From: Bacteroidales bacterium
GTDB lineage: Bacteria > Bacteroidota > Bacteroidia > Bacteroidales > FEN-979
NCBI GenBank assembly: GCA_025355465.1
Contig: JANXZO010000022.1
Coordinates: forward strand, 1-58,587
DNA length: 58,587 nt
Direction: 5' to 3'
Program-made: the position numbers and the translations under genes
Shown: positions 34,190-43,474 of the stretch, one piece after another
Numbering within the stretch: the first letter of the stretch is position 1
Layout of the letters: each line of letters begins with the position of its first letter
Notes under the pieces: model-generated
The model's database searches: none
Told to the model about the DNA's origin: nothing
What the model saw: only the letters and a program-made list of their open reading frames with translations

Positions 34190-36448
34190 ATGGATCAGAA
34201 TGAAAAAACACTACAGAATTTTGAAAACTTCAGACCCCAGATTGAATCGATCAGTAAGAAAGGAAAAATAACCATCGCCGTACTTTCGCTGATCATCCTT
34301 TTCGGATTGTATGCGCTCTATGTTCAAATGGTCAAAGGCCATATTGTTACCGGGATGCGCGATTATGTGATCTGGGGATTGTATATCGTCAATTTCATCT
34401 TTTTTATCGGAATAAGTTATGCCGGAGCGCTTATTTCAGGGATCCTTCATTTGCTCCGGGTGCAATGGCGGACTCCGATCATCAGAATGGCCGAAACCAT
34501 TACCGTGGTTTCAACACTCATCGGTCCGTGTTATATCCTGCTCTGTATGGGACGACTAGACCGGCTGCACCACCTTCTGTTGTTCGGACGGATCCAGTCG
34601 CCGATAGCCTGGGACGTCATTGCCATCACAACCTACCTTACCGGAAGTATCATTTTTCTCTACCTGGCCAGCATCAGGGATCTTGCCTTCCTTCGCGATC
34701 ACCCGCTCAGCGTGGGGAAATGGCGTAACCCTGTGTACAAGTTCCTGGCTGCGGGATATCATGACACGCCCAAACAAAAAGAACTTCTGAACCAGCTTAT
34801 CGACCTTTTATCGATCGTAATCATTCCCCTTGCAATCCTCGTTCACTCGGTGCTGGCATGGATTTTCGGAATGACACTCAGGCCTGGCTGGCACAGTACG
34901 ATCTTTGCCCCCTATTTTGTTGTTGCTGCAGTTTATTCAGGCACAGGGGTGCTTATTCTGGTCATGTGGGTGTTCCGAAAAATCTATCACCTGGAGTCTT
35001 ACATAACAAAAATCCATTTCACCTATCTTGGTATCCTGCTGATGATTCTGGGTGCACTGTATGGGTATTTCACCTTCAGCGAATACCTTACAAGCTGGTA
35101 TGGCAGCGTGAAATGGGATATGGCAGTTCTGTATCGACTGTTTGATCCTACCGATTATTGGTGGTGGTTCTTCTTTGCCGCCTTTATCGGGGTGCTGTTG
35201 CCTATTGCCATCATTGCCATCCCTAAGTTCAGAAATATCAATTCCATTGCATTTGCTTCCCTGATTGCGGTGTTTGCACTTTGGATCAAACGTTACCTGA
35301 TCATCATTCCAACCCTTGAGGCCCCGTTGCTTCCACTGCACGACCTGAGGCCGGAATATGCACACTATTCAGCAACCTGGGTGGAATGGGCGCTTACTGT
35401 GGGCGGTGTCGCAACATTCTTTCTGCTTTTTTATCTTTTTTCCAAATTCATCCCGATCATTCCCATTGTGAAGATCAAATCATCGGAGGAGATGGATTAT
35501 CTGAAACTGCGCAAGCTCACAACCCAACGTATGCTCAAACGAATCATGAAGCAGGTGAGAAAGGATAAAAAGGTCGTCGTCGTCGTCCTTATCCTGCTGT
35601 TTGTGTCTGCCGGGCATGTTGGCCTCACGCAGGAACAGCTAACCCCCAGGCTTAGACTTGATTTCGTCAACAAGTCCGGGATCAGATTACTCAACGCAAA
35701 AGTTACCGTGAAGATCGAAGGAAAGAACACCCCTGTGGCTGATTTAAAGGTGCATTATTTCCTGATAGGCGATAAAACGAAAAAGCCGCTGGGAATAGAT
35801 ACCACTAATGGAGATGGCCTTACCTCCTTTACCCTCCCTGCCGATCTTGGCGCGCCAAGGAGCAAGGAGGGTGCCTACACCTATATGGCTTGTGTGGACA
35901 GCACCAAAGAATATTCAGGAGCATCCGCCGAAGTCAATATCCGGGATGTCTTTATGCTCATTACCTTCCATCAAAAAGATACCATTAAGCAGATCATGGT
36001 CGAAGCCCGCGAAATAGGACCGAAAGGAGATACGTTGCCAGTGCAGGATCAGAAGATTAATTTTTATGTGCCCCGCACTTTTACTTCGCTGAAAATAGGG
36101 GAGGCAACCGTTGTAAACGGCAGGGCCACGCTTGACTTTCCTGTCACGTTGCCGGGTGATTCGATTGGAAACCTCCCGATCGTAGCAAAGTTTGAAGACA
36201 ATGAAGCCTATGGCACGGCAGAAACCAATGCGGTAATCAACTGGGGAAAACCATTGCCGCCCATGCAGATAATCCATCGGGGCCTGGGCGACGTGAATGC
36301 TCCGTTATGGATGGTATACACGCTGATCATCCTTCTTTCCCTCGTTTGGTTTCACTACATGTATGCCATTTTCACTGTCTTCAGGATCAGACGGCTCGGG
36401 AAAAAGTTTGAAGCCCTGGAAAAGACAGGGAGCGGTGCAATTCAATAG
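34190..36448 (+). CDS. NrfD/PsrC-type quinone-interacting membrane subunit fused to an anchored extracytoplasmic domain
   Basis: This 752-residue protein has two parts. Residues 1-425 form about ten membrane helices of the NrfD/PsrC family, which exchange electrons between menaquinol and a partner Fe-S protein. From residue 453 the sequence looks like a fresh signal peptide: a basic stretch, a hydrophobic run starting with five valines (462-466), and a GLTQEQ end. About 210 residues of beta-rich, Ig/transthyretin-like sequence follow, then a final membrane helix (about 704-725) and a short basic tail. Family members usually end after the NrfD part, so this is probably a gene fusion. It starts ten bases after the Fe-S gene. 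Confidence 0.88.
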   Translation: MDQNEKTLQNFENFRPQIESISKKGKITIAVLSLIILFGLYALYVQMVKGHIVTGMRDYVIWGLYIVNFIFFIGISYAGALISGILHLLRVQWRTPIIRMAETITVVSTLIGPCYILLCMGRLDRLHHLLLFGRIQSPIAWDVIAITTYLTGSIIFLYLASIRDLAFLRDHPLSVGKWRNPVYKFLAAGYHDTPKQKELLNQLIDLLSIVIIPLAILVHSVLAWIFGMTLRPGWHSTIFAPYFVVAAVYSGTGVLILVMWVFRKIYHLESYITKIHFTYLGILLMILGALYGYFTFSEYLTSWYGSVKWDMAVLYRLFDPTDYWWWFFFAAFIGVLLPIAIIAIPKFRNINSIAFASLIAVFALWIKRYLIIIPTLEAPLLPLHDLRPEYAHYSATWVEWALTVGGVATFFLLFYLFSKFIPIIPIVKIKSSEEMDYLKLRKLTTQRMLKRIMKQVRKDKKVVVVVLILLFVSAGHVGLTQEQLTPRLRLDFVNKSGIRLLNAKVTVKIEGKNTPVADLKVHYFLIGDKTKKPLGIDTTNGDGLTSFTLPADLGAPRSKEGAYTYMACVDSTKEYSGASAEVNIRDVFMLITFHQKDTIKQIMVEAREIGPKGDTLPVQDQKINFYVPRTFTSLKIGEATVVNGRATLDFPVTLPGDSIGNLPIVAKFEDNEAYGTAETNAVINWGKPLPPMQIIHRGLGDVNAPLWMVYTLIILLSLVWFHYMYAIFTVFRIRRLGKKFEALEKTGSGAIQ
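35573..35587 (+). repeat. In-frame GTC trinucleotide tract (five units) at the fusion junction
   Basis: Five GTC codons in a row encode valines 462-466 at the start of the hydrophobic segment joining the NrfD part to the secreted part. Gain or loss of units would change helix length without breaking the frame. Confidence 0.8.
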
Positions 36449-36493
36449 ATAATCAAATAATAAGTAAACATATGATATAGGAGATTCGTCATT

Positions 36494-38167
36494 ATGCAAA
36501 CAGAGAATATAAAACACCTGAGCTTTGACAGTATCCTTGAGCAACTACACTCCCTCGAAACACGCCTGGCAAGGCTGGAAGGAAAGTTATCTACTGAAAA
36601 TGCACGCCAGTTTAGTGAAAATGCCCAATCTGCCGAAGAAGAGGCCAATCTCGTTGAGGTAGATAAATCAGTTATTGAATCAAATGTTGTCGAATACGGA
36701 CTTGCCTGGGTGGGGAGTATTGTCCTTTTATTCGGGATAACCTTTCTGATGACTTTCACCCAAAACCATCTCAACGGGATCCTTTCAAGTTTGATCGGAT
36801 ATTTTGCAGCAGCCGCGGTATTTCTGATTGGCTGGTCACTGAGAAACTCTTTCCCACACTTGTCATTTATGCTCAATATCGGAGCCCACCTGCTACTATT
36901 CTACGTTACCTTGCGGTTGTATTTTTTCTCACCTGTACCTGTGATCCCCGTTAAATTTGTGGTAATTCTTCTTATGCTCATTGCCACCGGAGCCATGCTA
37001 TACGGTGCCTTACGACGTGGAAGTGAGTTCATGGGAGCCATCGGGGTAATTCTTGTTTTGGCAACGGCACTTATCAGCGATTCTACCCATTATACGCTGC
37101 CATTGCTGGTTGTTGCGTCAGCCACATCGATGTATCTCTTTATCAGAAATGCCTGGTGGCACCAACTCATCCTGTCGCTTATTCTGGTTTATGTATGCCA
37201 TGTTCTCTGGCTTTTTGGAGATCCGCTGATGGAGCACCCCTTCGGCGTTGTCCAGGCACCGCAATTTAATCTTTTCTACCTGTTTGCCTATGGAACGATC
37301 TTTTCCCTCATTCCGCTGATAAAGCAGAAGGGCGAATTCCCCGATGGTGTTTATACCGCTTCCATCATCCTGAACGGTATCAGTTTCTCCATGGTGGTAT
37401 TCCTTGTAGTACTCTCTTTCTATACCAAGGGGTATGTTTGGATATTCAGCCTGATTTCCGCAATCTGCCTTTTTTATTCCATCTTCCTCAAATTCCGGAC
37501 AAACCGTCTTTTTGATTCGGCCTTCTATGCCTGTTTCAGTTTTATGGCGCTAAGTATTGCTGTATACGGATATGCCAATCTCCCCGGGGCATACCTGTTG
37601 TTGTCTCTCCAGAGTCTGCTTGTAGTCTCCTGGGCACTGTGGTTCCGGTCAAAGATTATTGTGGTGATGAATACCATCCTTTTTGTTGGAATGCTGCTGG
37701 TTTATCTGAGTTTTTCTCAACAGGTCAATCAGGTTAATTTCGCCTTTGCCATTACCGCTTTTGTGACAGCCCGCGTTATTAACTGGAGAAGGGACAGGCT
37801 GACCCTGAAGACTGATATGATCCGGAATGTGTACCTGATTACGCTCTTTTTTACGGTATTGTTTGCACTTTACCATGCCGTTCCCAAGCAGTATATAACA
37901 CTTTCATGGACCATAGCGGCCCTGAGTTATTTTATTTTCAGTCTGGTGATGAAACTTGTTAAATACCGCTGGATGGCCATTGCAACCTTACTCGTTACGG
38001 CCATTTACCTTTTTGTCTTTGACTTTGCCAACATGGAGGTAGGTTACAGGGTGGTGGCTTTTCTCTTTCTCGCTTTTATTACCCTGGGGGCATCCCTCTA
38101 TTTTACAAAGCAGATGCGGAAGAAAAAACATGGGGCAGCAACAGATGATGCAGTTAATTCAGCATGA
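36494..38167 (+). CDS. DUF2339-type polytopic membrane protein
   Basis: This 557-residue protein has a short N-terminal coiled coil (about residues 8-35, SILEQLHSLETRLARLEGKL) followed by a dense series of some 14-16 hydrophobic helices and a basic C-terminal tail. That layout matches the DUF2339 family, whose function is unknown. It starts 45 bases after the NrfD-fusion gene and is followed by a strong terminator, so it closes the Fe-S/NrfD transcript. No metal, nucleotide or enzyme motif is visible. A helper or assembly role for the neighbouring electron-transfer proteins is only inferred from position. Confidence 0.7.
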   Translation: MQTENIKHLSFDSILEQLHSLETRLARLEGKLSTENARQFSENAQSAEEEANLVEVDKSVIESNVVEYGLAWVGSIVLLFGITFLMTFTQNHLNGILSSLIGYFAAAAVFLIGWSLRNSFPHLSFMLNIGAHLLLFYVTLRLYFFSPVPVIPVKFVVILLMLIATGAMLYGALRRGSEFMGAIGVILVLATALISDSTHYTLPLLVVASATSMYLFIRNAWWHQLILSLILVYVCHVLWLFGDPLMEHPFGVVQAPQFNLFYLFAYGTIFSLIPLIKQKGEFPDGVYTASIILNGISFSMVVFLVVLSFYTKGYVWIFSLISAICLFYSIFLKFRTNRLFDSAFYACFSFMALSIAVYGYANLPGAYLLLSLQSLLVVSWALWFRSKIIVVMNTILFVGMLLVYLSFSQQVNQVNFAFAITAFVTARVINWRRDRLTLKTDMIRNVYLITLFFTVLFALYHAVPKQYITLSWTIAALSYFIFSLVMKLVKYRWMAIATLLVTAIYLFVFDFANMEVGYRVVAFLFLAFITLGASLYFTKQMRKKKHGAATDDAVNSA

Positions 38168-38192
38168 TCCTTTTCATCTCGAAAATGTGCTG

Positions 38193-38226
38193 GAAAGCCC
38201 GGATTCCGGGCTTTCTGTTTTTTATG
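38193..38226 (+). terminator. Strong intrinsic terminator after the DUF2339 gene
   Basis: A perfect 10-bp stem (GAAAGCCCGG with CCGGGCTTTC) and a 3-base loop are followed by TG and six T residues. It separates the Fe-S/NrfD/DUF2339 transcript from the cytochrome gene. Confidence 0.9.
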
Positions 38227-38327
38227 TAAACTTTCATGCTGAGGTTTCTTGGTTGTTTAGATTTAATTTCTAATTTTAACTGTGAAAACAATAACAATTA
38301 TTTAGAATCAATCTAAACCCTGCATGT

Positions 38328-39818
38328 ATGAAAATGCCCAAAGCAATCTCTAACTGGATCAGTATTTTAGGAGCCCTTTTTGCCATCAATGCCTTGATTT
38401 TAATTGTTGTTCTTTTTGTTCATGGGCTGCTCACCGATCATCAGAACCCGTATAATGGCATGTTTACTTTTATCATTATGCCTGCGATCCTGGTTATTGG
38501 GTTGATTATGATCCCCACAGGAATGATGATAAAGCGGTTCAGGGTCAAGAAAGATGATCAGAAATGGCCGGTGCTCGACATGAACAACGCTCGTCAAAGG
38601 CAAAAACTGGTCCTTGTTTCCATTCTGACTTTCCTGTTCATGATTATTTCTGCAGTTGGAAGCTACCAGGCTTTTACATTTACTGAATCCGTTGAATTTT
38701 GCGGAAAGCTATGCCATCGCGTGATGGAGCCTGAGCACACTACGTACCTTCACTCACCCCATGCCAGGGTTGCCTGCGTTGAATGTCATGTTGGCGAAGG
38801 AGCCGACTGGTATGTGAAATCGAAACTTTCCGGTATGTACCAGGTTTATTCAGTGATTTTTCATAAATATCCGCAACCGATTTCAACGCCGATTAAAAAT
38901 TTGCGGCCTGCCCGGGAAACCTGCGAACGCTGTCACTGGCCTGAAAAATTTTACTCAAGGAAAATGCGTACACAGCGAAATTATCTTACCGATTCGCTCA
39001 ACACCGAATGGAACTATTCAATGCTCATGAAAATCGGACCCAACCTCGCTGCCGAAGGGCTGAAAGAGGGCATTCACTGGCACATCAACAAAGATATGCG
39101 CATAGAGTATGTCGCCTCCACCAACGACCGTGAAACAATTCCCTGGGTTAAATATACCAACCTCAAAACAGGAGAGGTAAAGATCTTTCAGGACGAAGAG
39201 AACAAACTTGATAAAAAGGCCCTCGATACACTCGAGCATCGTATCATGGATTGTATGGATTGTCATAACAGACCTTCCCACAATTATAAATCAGCCACCA
39301 CTTACGTCGACAATGCCCTTATAAACGGAGAAATTCCGAAGGATCTTCCGCTGATAAAAAAGGTGGCCATGAACGTCCTCAAAGGACCGTTTACCAATAC
39401 CGATTCCTCTCTTACCTACATTCGCGACAGTATCACTAATTTTTACAAGTTGGGATACCCGACCATCTATGCCTCGCGTAAAAAAGACATAGAACAGGCA
39501 ATTAAAGGGATTTTGAAGGAATTTTCACTGAATGTTTTCCCTTATATGAGGGTTACTTCGAGTACCTACCTCAATCACATCGGCCACCTGGAGTCTGATG
39601 GTTGTTTCCGCTGCCACTCCAATCGTCATAAAACCGACAAGGGTCAAGTCATCTCCAAAGACTGTAATCTTTGTCATACAATTATCGCCCAGGGGCCCAC
39701 AGGAAAAATCAAATATACCACAATTGATTCCGTGATGGAGTTTACCCACCCGATCGATGTGAAGGATAATTGGAAAACCTATTTCTGCACAGAATGTCAC
39801 CGTCAGCTTTACCCTTGA
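38328..39818 (+). CDS. Seven-heme NapC/NirT-type inner-membrane cytochrome c with three membrane helices (ImcH-like layout)
   Basis: This 496-residue protein has three N-terminal membrane helices (about residues 9-33, 46-68 and 93-115) and then a periplasmic cytochrome domain. Seven heme sites are visible: an atypical C-x3-C-H at 125-130, and six CxxCH sites ending at H154, H203, H313, H430, H450 and H491. The first part (residues 120-160) has the NapC/NirT menaquinol-site pattern. Such cytochromes oxidise menaquinol and pass electrons to periplasmic carriers. Three helices plus seven hemes recalls ImcH of Geobacter rather than the one-helix, four-heme NapC/NrfH. It has its own transcript between two terminators. 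No nitrite or nitrate reductase gene is adjacent. Confidence 0.88.
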   Translation: MKMPKAISNWISILGALFAINALILIVVLFVHGLLTDHQNPYNGMFTFIIMPAILVIGLIMIPTGMMIKRFRVKKDDQKWPVLDMNNARQRQKLVLVSILTFLFMIISAVGSYQAFTFTESVEFCGKLCHRVMEPEHTTYLHSPHARVACVECHVGEGADWYVKSKLSGMYQVYSVIFHKYPQPISTPIKNLRPARETCERCHWPEKFYSRKMRTQRNYLTDSLNTEWNYSMLMKIGPNLAAEGLKEGIHWHINKDMRIEYVASTNDRETIPWVKYTNLKTGEVKIFQDEENKLDKKALDTLEHRIMDCMDCHNRPSHNYKSATTYVDNALINGEIPKDLPLIKKVAMNVLKGPFTNTDSSLTYIRDSITNFYKLGYPTIYASRKKDIEQAIKGILKEFSLNVFPYMRVTSSTYLNHIGHLESDGCFRCHSNRHKTDKGQVISKDCNLCHTIIAQGPTGKIKYTTIDSVMEFTHPIDVKDNWKTYFCTECHRQLYP

Positions 39819-39824
39819 CGAAAT

Positions 39825-39870
39825 AACCCTGCCAGTCCAAAATCTGGCAGGGTTTTCCATCTTTCTTTTC
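39825..39870 (+). terminator. Intrinsic terminator after the heptaheme cytochrome gene
   Basis: A perfect 11-bp stem (AACCCTGCCAG with CTGGCAGGGTT) with an 8-base loop is followed by a pyrimidine-rich, T-rich tail. It isolates the cytochrome gene from guaB. Confidence 0.85.
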
Positions 39871-39940
39871 TTTCTTTTTCACCAGCAATAATAAATCTTA
39901 GCGGATTTAAGTTATAATGATTTTAAATTATATTTTTTAG

Positions 39941-39948
39941 TACATTTG
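39941..39948 (+). promoter_or_regulatory. -7 element TACATTTG for guaB
   Basis: This exact TAnnTTTG match lies only about 20 bases before the likely guaB start, so the transcript would have a leader of only about 7-14 bases. Confidence 0.5.
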
Positions 39949-39968
39949 CACACCTAATTTTGATGCAT

Positions 39969-41435
39969 ATGTTCCTTAATTCAGCGAAGTTCCACGGAGA
40001 AGGGTTAACGTATGACGATGTGCTGCTTGTACCTGCCTATTCAGAGGTTTTGCCGCGCGATGTTGACTGTGCAACGCTCTTCACCAGAAACATAAAACTC
40101 AACATTCCCATCGTTTCTGCCGCCATGGATACCGTTACGGAATCACGGATGGCCATAGCCATGGCCCAGGAGGGCGGAATCGGAGTGTTGCATAAGAATA
40201 TGCCCATTGAAGCCCAGGCACTTCAGGTGCGAAAGGTTAAAAGGGCCGAAAACGGCATGATTCTCGATCCGGTAACGCTCATGGAGAATGCCCTCGTCGG
40301 GGATGCCCTTGCCATGATGAAGGAGTTCAGCATCGGTGGAATTCCGGTGACAAACCAAAACAATGAACTGGTTGGCATCGTGACAAACCGGGACCTTCGT
40401 TTTGAACGGGATCATATGCGGCCGGTAACGGAGGTAATGACCCGAAAAGTTATCACTATCAGTGAGTTTACTGATTTTGAACAAGCCGAAGCAATCCTCC
40501 AGCAGCATAAAATCGAAAAACTTCCGGTCGTAGATAAGCACAACAAACTCATCGGACTTATCACCTACAAGGATATTATCAAGATCAAAGCCAGACCCAA
40601 TGCCTGTAAGGATAGCCTTGGACGCCTCAGGGTTGCAGCCGCTGTAGGCATCGCAGCCGATACCCTCGACCGCGTTGCCGCGCTGGTTAGAGAAAATGTT
40701 GATGCCATCGTAATTGATACGGCGCACGGTCATTCAAAAGGCGTAATGGACATGGCGCGGAGGGTGAAAGCAGGTTTCCCCAACGTGGATCTTATCATCG
40801 GCAATATTGGCACTGGCGATGCCGCACGCGACCTTGCCAAAATTGGTGTGGACGGCGTGAAGATAGGTATCGGACCGGGTTCTATCTGCACCACACGGAT
40901 CATTGCCGGGATTGGAATTCCACAACTTTCTGCCATTTATGATGTTACGAACGCACTTAAAGGAAGCGGGATCCCAGCTATTGCAGATGGCGGTATCAGG
41001 TACACCGGCGATATAGTAAAGGCATTGGCTGCCGGAGCGCATAATATCATGGCAGGATCACTTTTTGCCGGAGTTGACGAATCTCCGGGCGAGACAATTA
41101 TTTATGAAGGCCGTAAATTCAAGACCTACCGGGGCATGGGATCAATCGAAGCCATGCAACATGGTTCCAAAGACCGTTATTTCCAGGATGTTGAGGACGA
41201 CATCAAAAAGCTGGTTCCCGAAGGCATCGTCGGCAGGGTTCCCTACAAAGGTTCCTTGTCGGAAGTTATATATCAGATGGTTGGCGGATTACGTGCCGGA
41301 ATGGGCTACACCGGTTCAGCCACCATCGATGACTTGCAGAAGGCAAAATTTATAAAAATAACTTCTGCAGGTGTTGTGGAGAGCCATCCCCACGATGTCA
41401 CCATCATCAGCGAAGCACCTAATTACAGCCGCTAA
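39969..41435 (+). CDS. guaB: Inosine-5'-monophosphate dehydrogenase
   Basis: GuaB oxidises IMP to XMP, the committed step of guanine nucleotide synthesis. The protein shows [14 protein letters not shown] near the N-terminus, two CBS domains (about residues 95-215), the phosphate-binding [11 protein letters not shown] loop with the catalytic cysteine, and the GMGSIEAM flap. In-frame starts exist at 39960 (TTG), 39963 and 39969; the last gives 488 residues, the usual length. The parvulin genes follow without a visible terminator, an order often seen in Bacteroidota. Confidence 0.95.
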   Translation: MFLNSAKFHGEGLTYDDVLLVPAYSEVLPRDVDCATLFTRNIKLNIPIVSAAMDTVTESRMAIAMAQEGGIGVLHKNMPIEAQALQVRKVKRAENGMILDPVTLMENALVGDALAMMKEFSIGGIPVTNQNNELVGIVTNRDLRFERDHMRPVTEVMTRKVITISEFTDFEQAEAILQQHKIEKLPVVDKHNKLIGLITYKDIIKIKARPNACKDSLGRLRVAAAVGIAADTLDRVAALVRENVDAIVIDTAHGHSKGVMDMARRVKAGFPNVDLIIGNIGTGDAARDLAKIGVDGVKIGIGPGSICTTRIIAGIGIPQLSAIYDVTNALKGSGIPAIADGGIRYTGDIVKALAAGAHNIMAGSLFAGVDESPGETIIYEGRKFKTYRGMGSIEAMQHGSKDRYFQDVEDDIKKLVPEGIVGRVPYKGSLSEVIYQMVGGLRAGMGYTGSATIDDLQKAKFIKITSAGVVESHPHDVTIISEAPNYSR

Positions 41436-41478
41436 TCAGATCTATAAATATAGTAAGTACAATAAATTCTATCTCACA

Positions 41479-43470
41479 ATGAAAAGCTTGAATTTTAAAG
41501 TTTTGTTTTCATTATTGATGCTGATCCCCTTTGTTGTTGTCACTGCACAGGTTAACAATGATGAAGTCCTGATGACAATCGCCGGTAAAAAGATTCATGT
41601 CAAAGACTTCATGGCAATCTACCAGAAAAATAATGTGAAAGGTGAAACCATCGACAAAAAATCACTGGATGAATATCTCGATCTGTTCATTAATTTTAAA
41701 CTGAAGGTAAAGCAGGCTGAAGAGCTCGGACTGGATACCGTGTCGACTTTTGTGAATGAACTTGCCGGGTATCGCGACCAGCTGGCGCAACCATATCTGA
41801 CGGATGCTGCCACCATGGATCGCCTCGTTGCGGAAGCCTACGAACGGGGCAAGGCCGATATCAGGGCCAGCCATATCTACTTCAGGCTGAAAGCTGATGC
41901 CACACCTGCCGATACCCTGGCTGCCTATACCAAAGCATTGAAAGTAAGGGAACGGATCGCCAATGGTGAATCATTCGAAAAATTGGCAATTGAATTTTCA
42001 GAAGACCCCTCTGCAAAAGATCGCGATGCAAATCAGCAACATCCTTTTATCAAAGGGAACCGCGGTGATCTGGGGTACTTTACCGTCTTTGATATGGTAT
42101 ATCCATTTGAAACCGGAGCCTATAGCCTCGAGGAAACAAAGGTTTCCGCACCCATCAGGTCGGAATACGGTTACCATATCATTAAAGTCACAGTACGCCG
42201 GCCTGCCCTGGGAAAGGTAACTGTAGCACACATTTTTATGGCCATCCCTAAAAGTGCAACTGCCCAGGATTCATCCCGCATACAAAAACGGATCGACAGT
42301 GTTTATGCGAAATTATCGGCTGGCGCATCTTTTGAAGATCTCGTCAAAGTATACTCCGACGACAAAGGTTCCGCCGCCAAGGGTGGTGTTCTTCCTAAAT
42401 TCGGCGTGAACAGGATGGTGCCCGAATTTATTGATGCAATCTCAGGTTTGAAGAACCCGGGAGATTATTCAAAACCGATTCTTACCCCCTATGGATGGCA
42501 TATTGTAAAGCTTGAGAAGCGTGATGAACCCGTCACCCAGGAAGAATTGACAGCAGATCTGAAGAAACGTATAAAGAACGATTCGAGGTTCCAACTTGTG
42601 AAAAATGCTACCCTGAACCGTATCCGTGCTGAATATGGAGTCACTGAATTTCCTGAGGCGAAAGCAGATTTCTACACGGTGGTTACCGACAGTATTTTTG
42701 TTGGCAAATGGGATGTAAACCTTGCCAAGGACCTTACAAAACCGATTTTCAAAATTGGAAATATGACCTTTCGTCAAAAAGATTTTGCCGAATCGCTTGC
42801 AGCAAAACAGCGTAAACGCGACAAAGAAAATATTCAGGTCTATGTTGATAAAATGTATTCTGAATATCTCGACGAAAGTTTGTTGAAATGGGAGAACGCC
42901 CATCTTGAAATTAAATATCCGGAATTTAAGGCACTAATGACCGAATACCGTGATGGCATCCTGCTCTTCGACCTTACCGACCAGAAAGTTTGGTCCAAAG
43001 CGGTGAAAGACACCACCGGACTGAAAGAGTTCTATGCCAAAAACAAAGGAAGTTACATTTGGGATGCAAGAGTTGATGCCAGTGTTTATACCCTGAAAGA
43101 TCCTAAAGCCCTGCAGAAGGTGAAGAATTTTATCCAGTCTGGACTCGCAGACAAAGACATCCTTAAAGAGGTCAATGCAGATTCCGCAAAGATCCTGACG
43201 ATTGAGAGTTCCAAGTTTTCGCGGAAAGATAACAAGATTGTAGATTCTGTGGCCTGGACCCCCGGATTTTCGAAGGAATTGCACATCGATGGTGCCACCG
43301 TATTCGTGAATATCAGGAAGGTATTGAAACCTGAACCAAAAGCGTTGAATGAGGCCAAGGGGCTTATCACGGCCGATTACCAGAATGCATTGGAAAAAGA
43401 TTGGATTAAAACACTCCGCGCCAAATATCCGGTGGTTGTTAACAAGGAAGTGCTGGCTAAAATCAAATAA
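41479..43470 (+). CDS. Periplasmic parvulin-type peptidyl-prolyl isomerase (PpiC/SurA family), two parvulin domains
   Basis: This 663-residue exported protein starts at the ATG at 41479 (signal peptide ending VTAQ); the longer open frame runs into guaB. An N-terminal SurA-like chaperone segment (about 25-115) is followed by two parvulin domains (about 118-235 and 240-345) with GDLGYF and KGGVLPKFG, each ending in a YGYHII or YGWHIV strand. A further helical region of about 300 residues has no motif I recognise. It probably helps fold outer-membrane proteins. It is the first of three related genes in a row. Confidence 0.88.
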   Translation: MKSLNFKVLFSLLMLIPFVVVTAQVNNDEVLMTIAGKKIHVKDFMAIYQKNNVKGETIDKKSLDEYLDLFINFKLKVKQAEELGLDTVSTFVNELAGYRDQLAQPYLTDAATMDRLVAEAYERGKADIRASHIYFRLKADATPADTLAAYTKALKVRERIANGESFEKLAIEFSEDPSAKDRDANQQHPFIKGNRGDLGYFTVFDMVYPFETGAYSLEETKVSAPIRSEYGYHIIKVTVRRPALGKVTVAHIFMAIPKSATAQDSSRIQKRIDSVYAKLSAGASFEDLVKVYSDDKGSAAKGGVLPKFGVNRMVPEFIDAISGLKNPGDYSKPILTPYGWHIVKLEKRDEPVTQEELTADLKKRIKNDSRFQLVKNATLNRIRAEYGVTEFPEAKADFYTVVTDSIFVGKWDVNLAKDLTKPIFKIGNMTFRQKDFAESLAAKQRKRDKENIQVYVDKMYSEYLDESLLKWENAHLEIKYPEFKALMTEYRDGILLFDLTDQKVWSKAVKDTTGLKEFYAKNKGSYIWDARVDASVYTLKDPKALQKVKNFIQSGLADKDILKEVNADSAKILTIESSKFSRKDNKIVDSVAWTPGFSKELHIDGATVFVNIRKVLKPEPKALNEAKGLITADYQNALEKDWIKTLRAKYPVVVNKEVLAKIK

Positions 43471-43474
43471 GATT

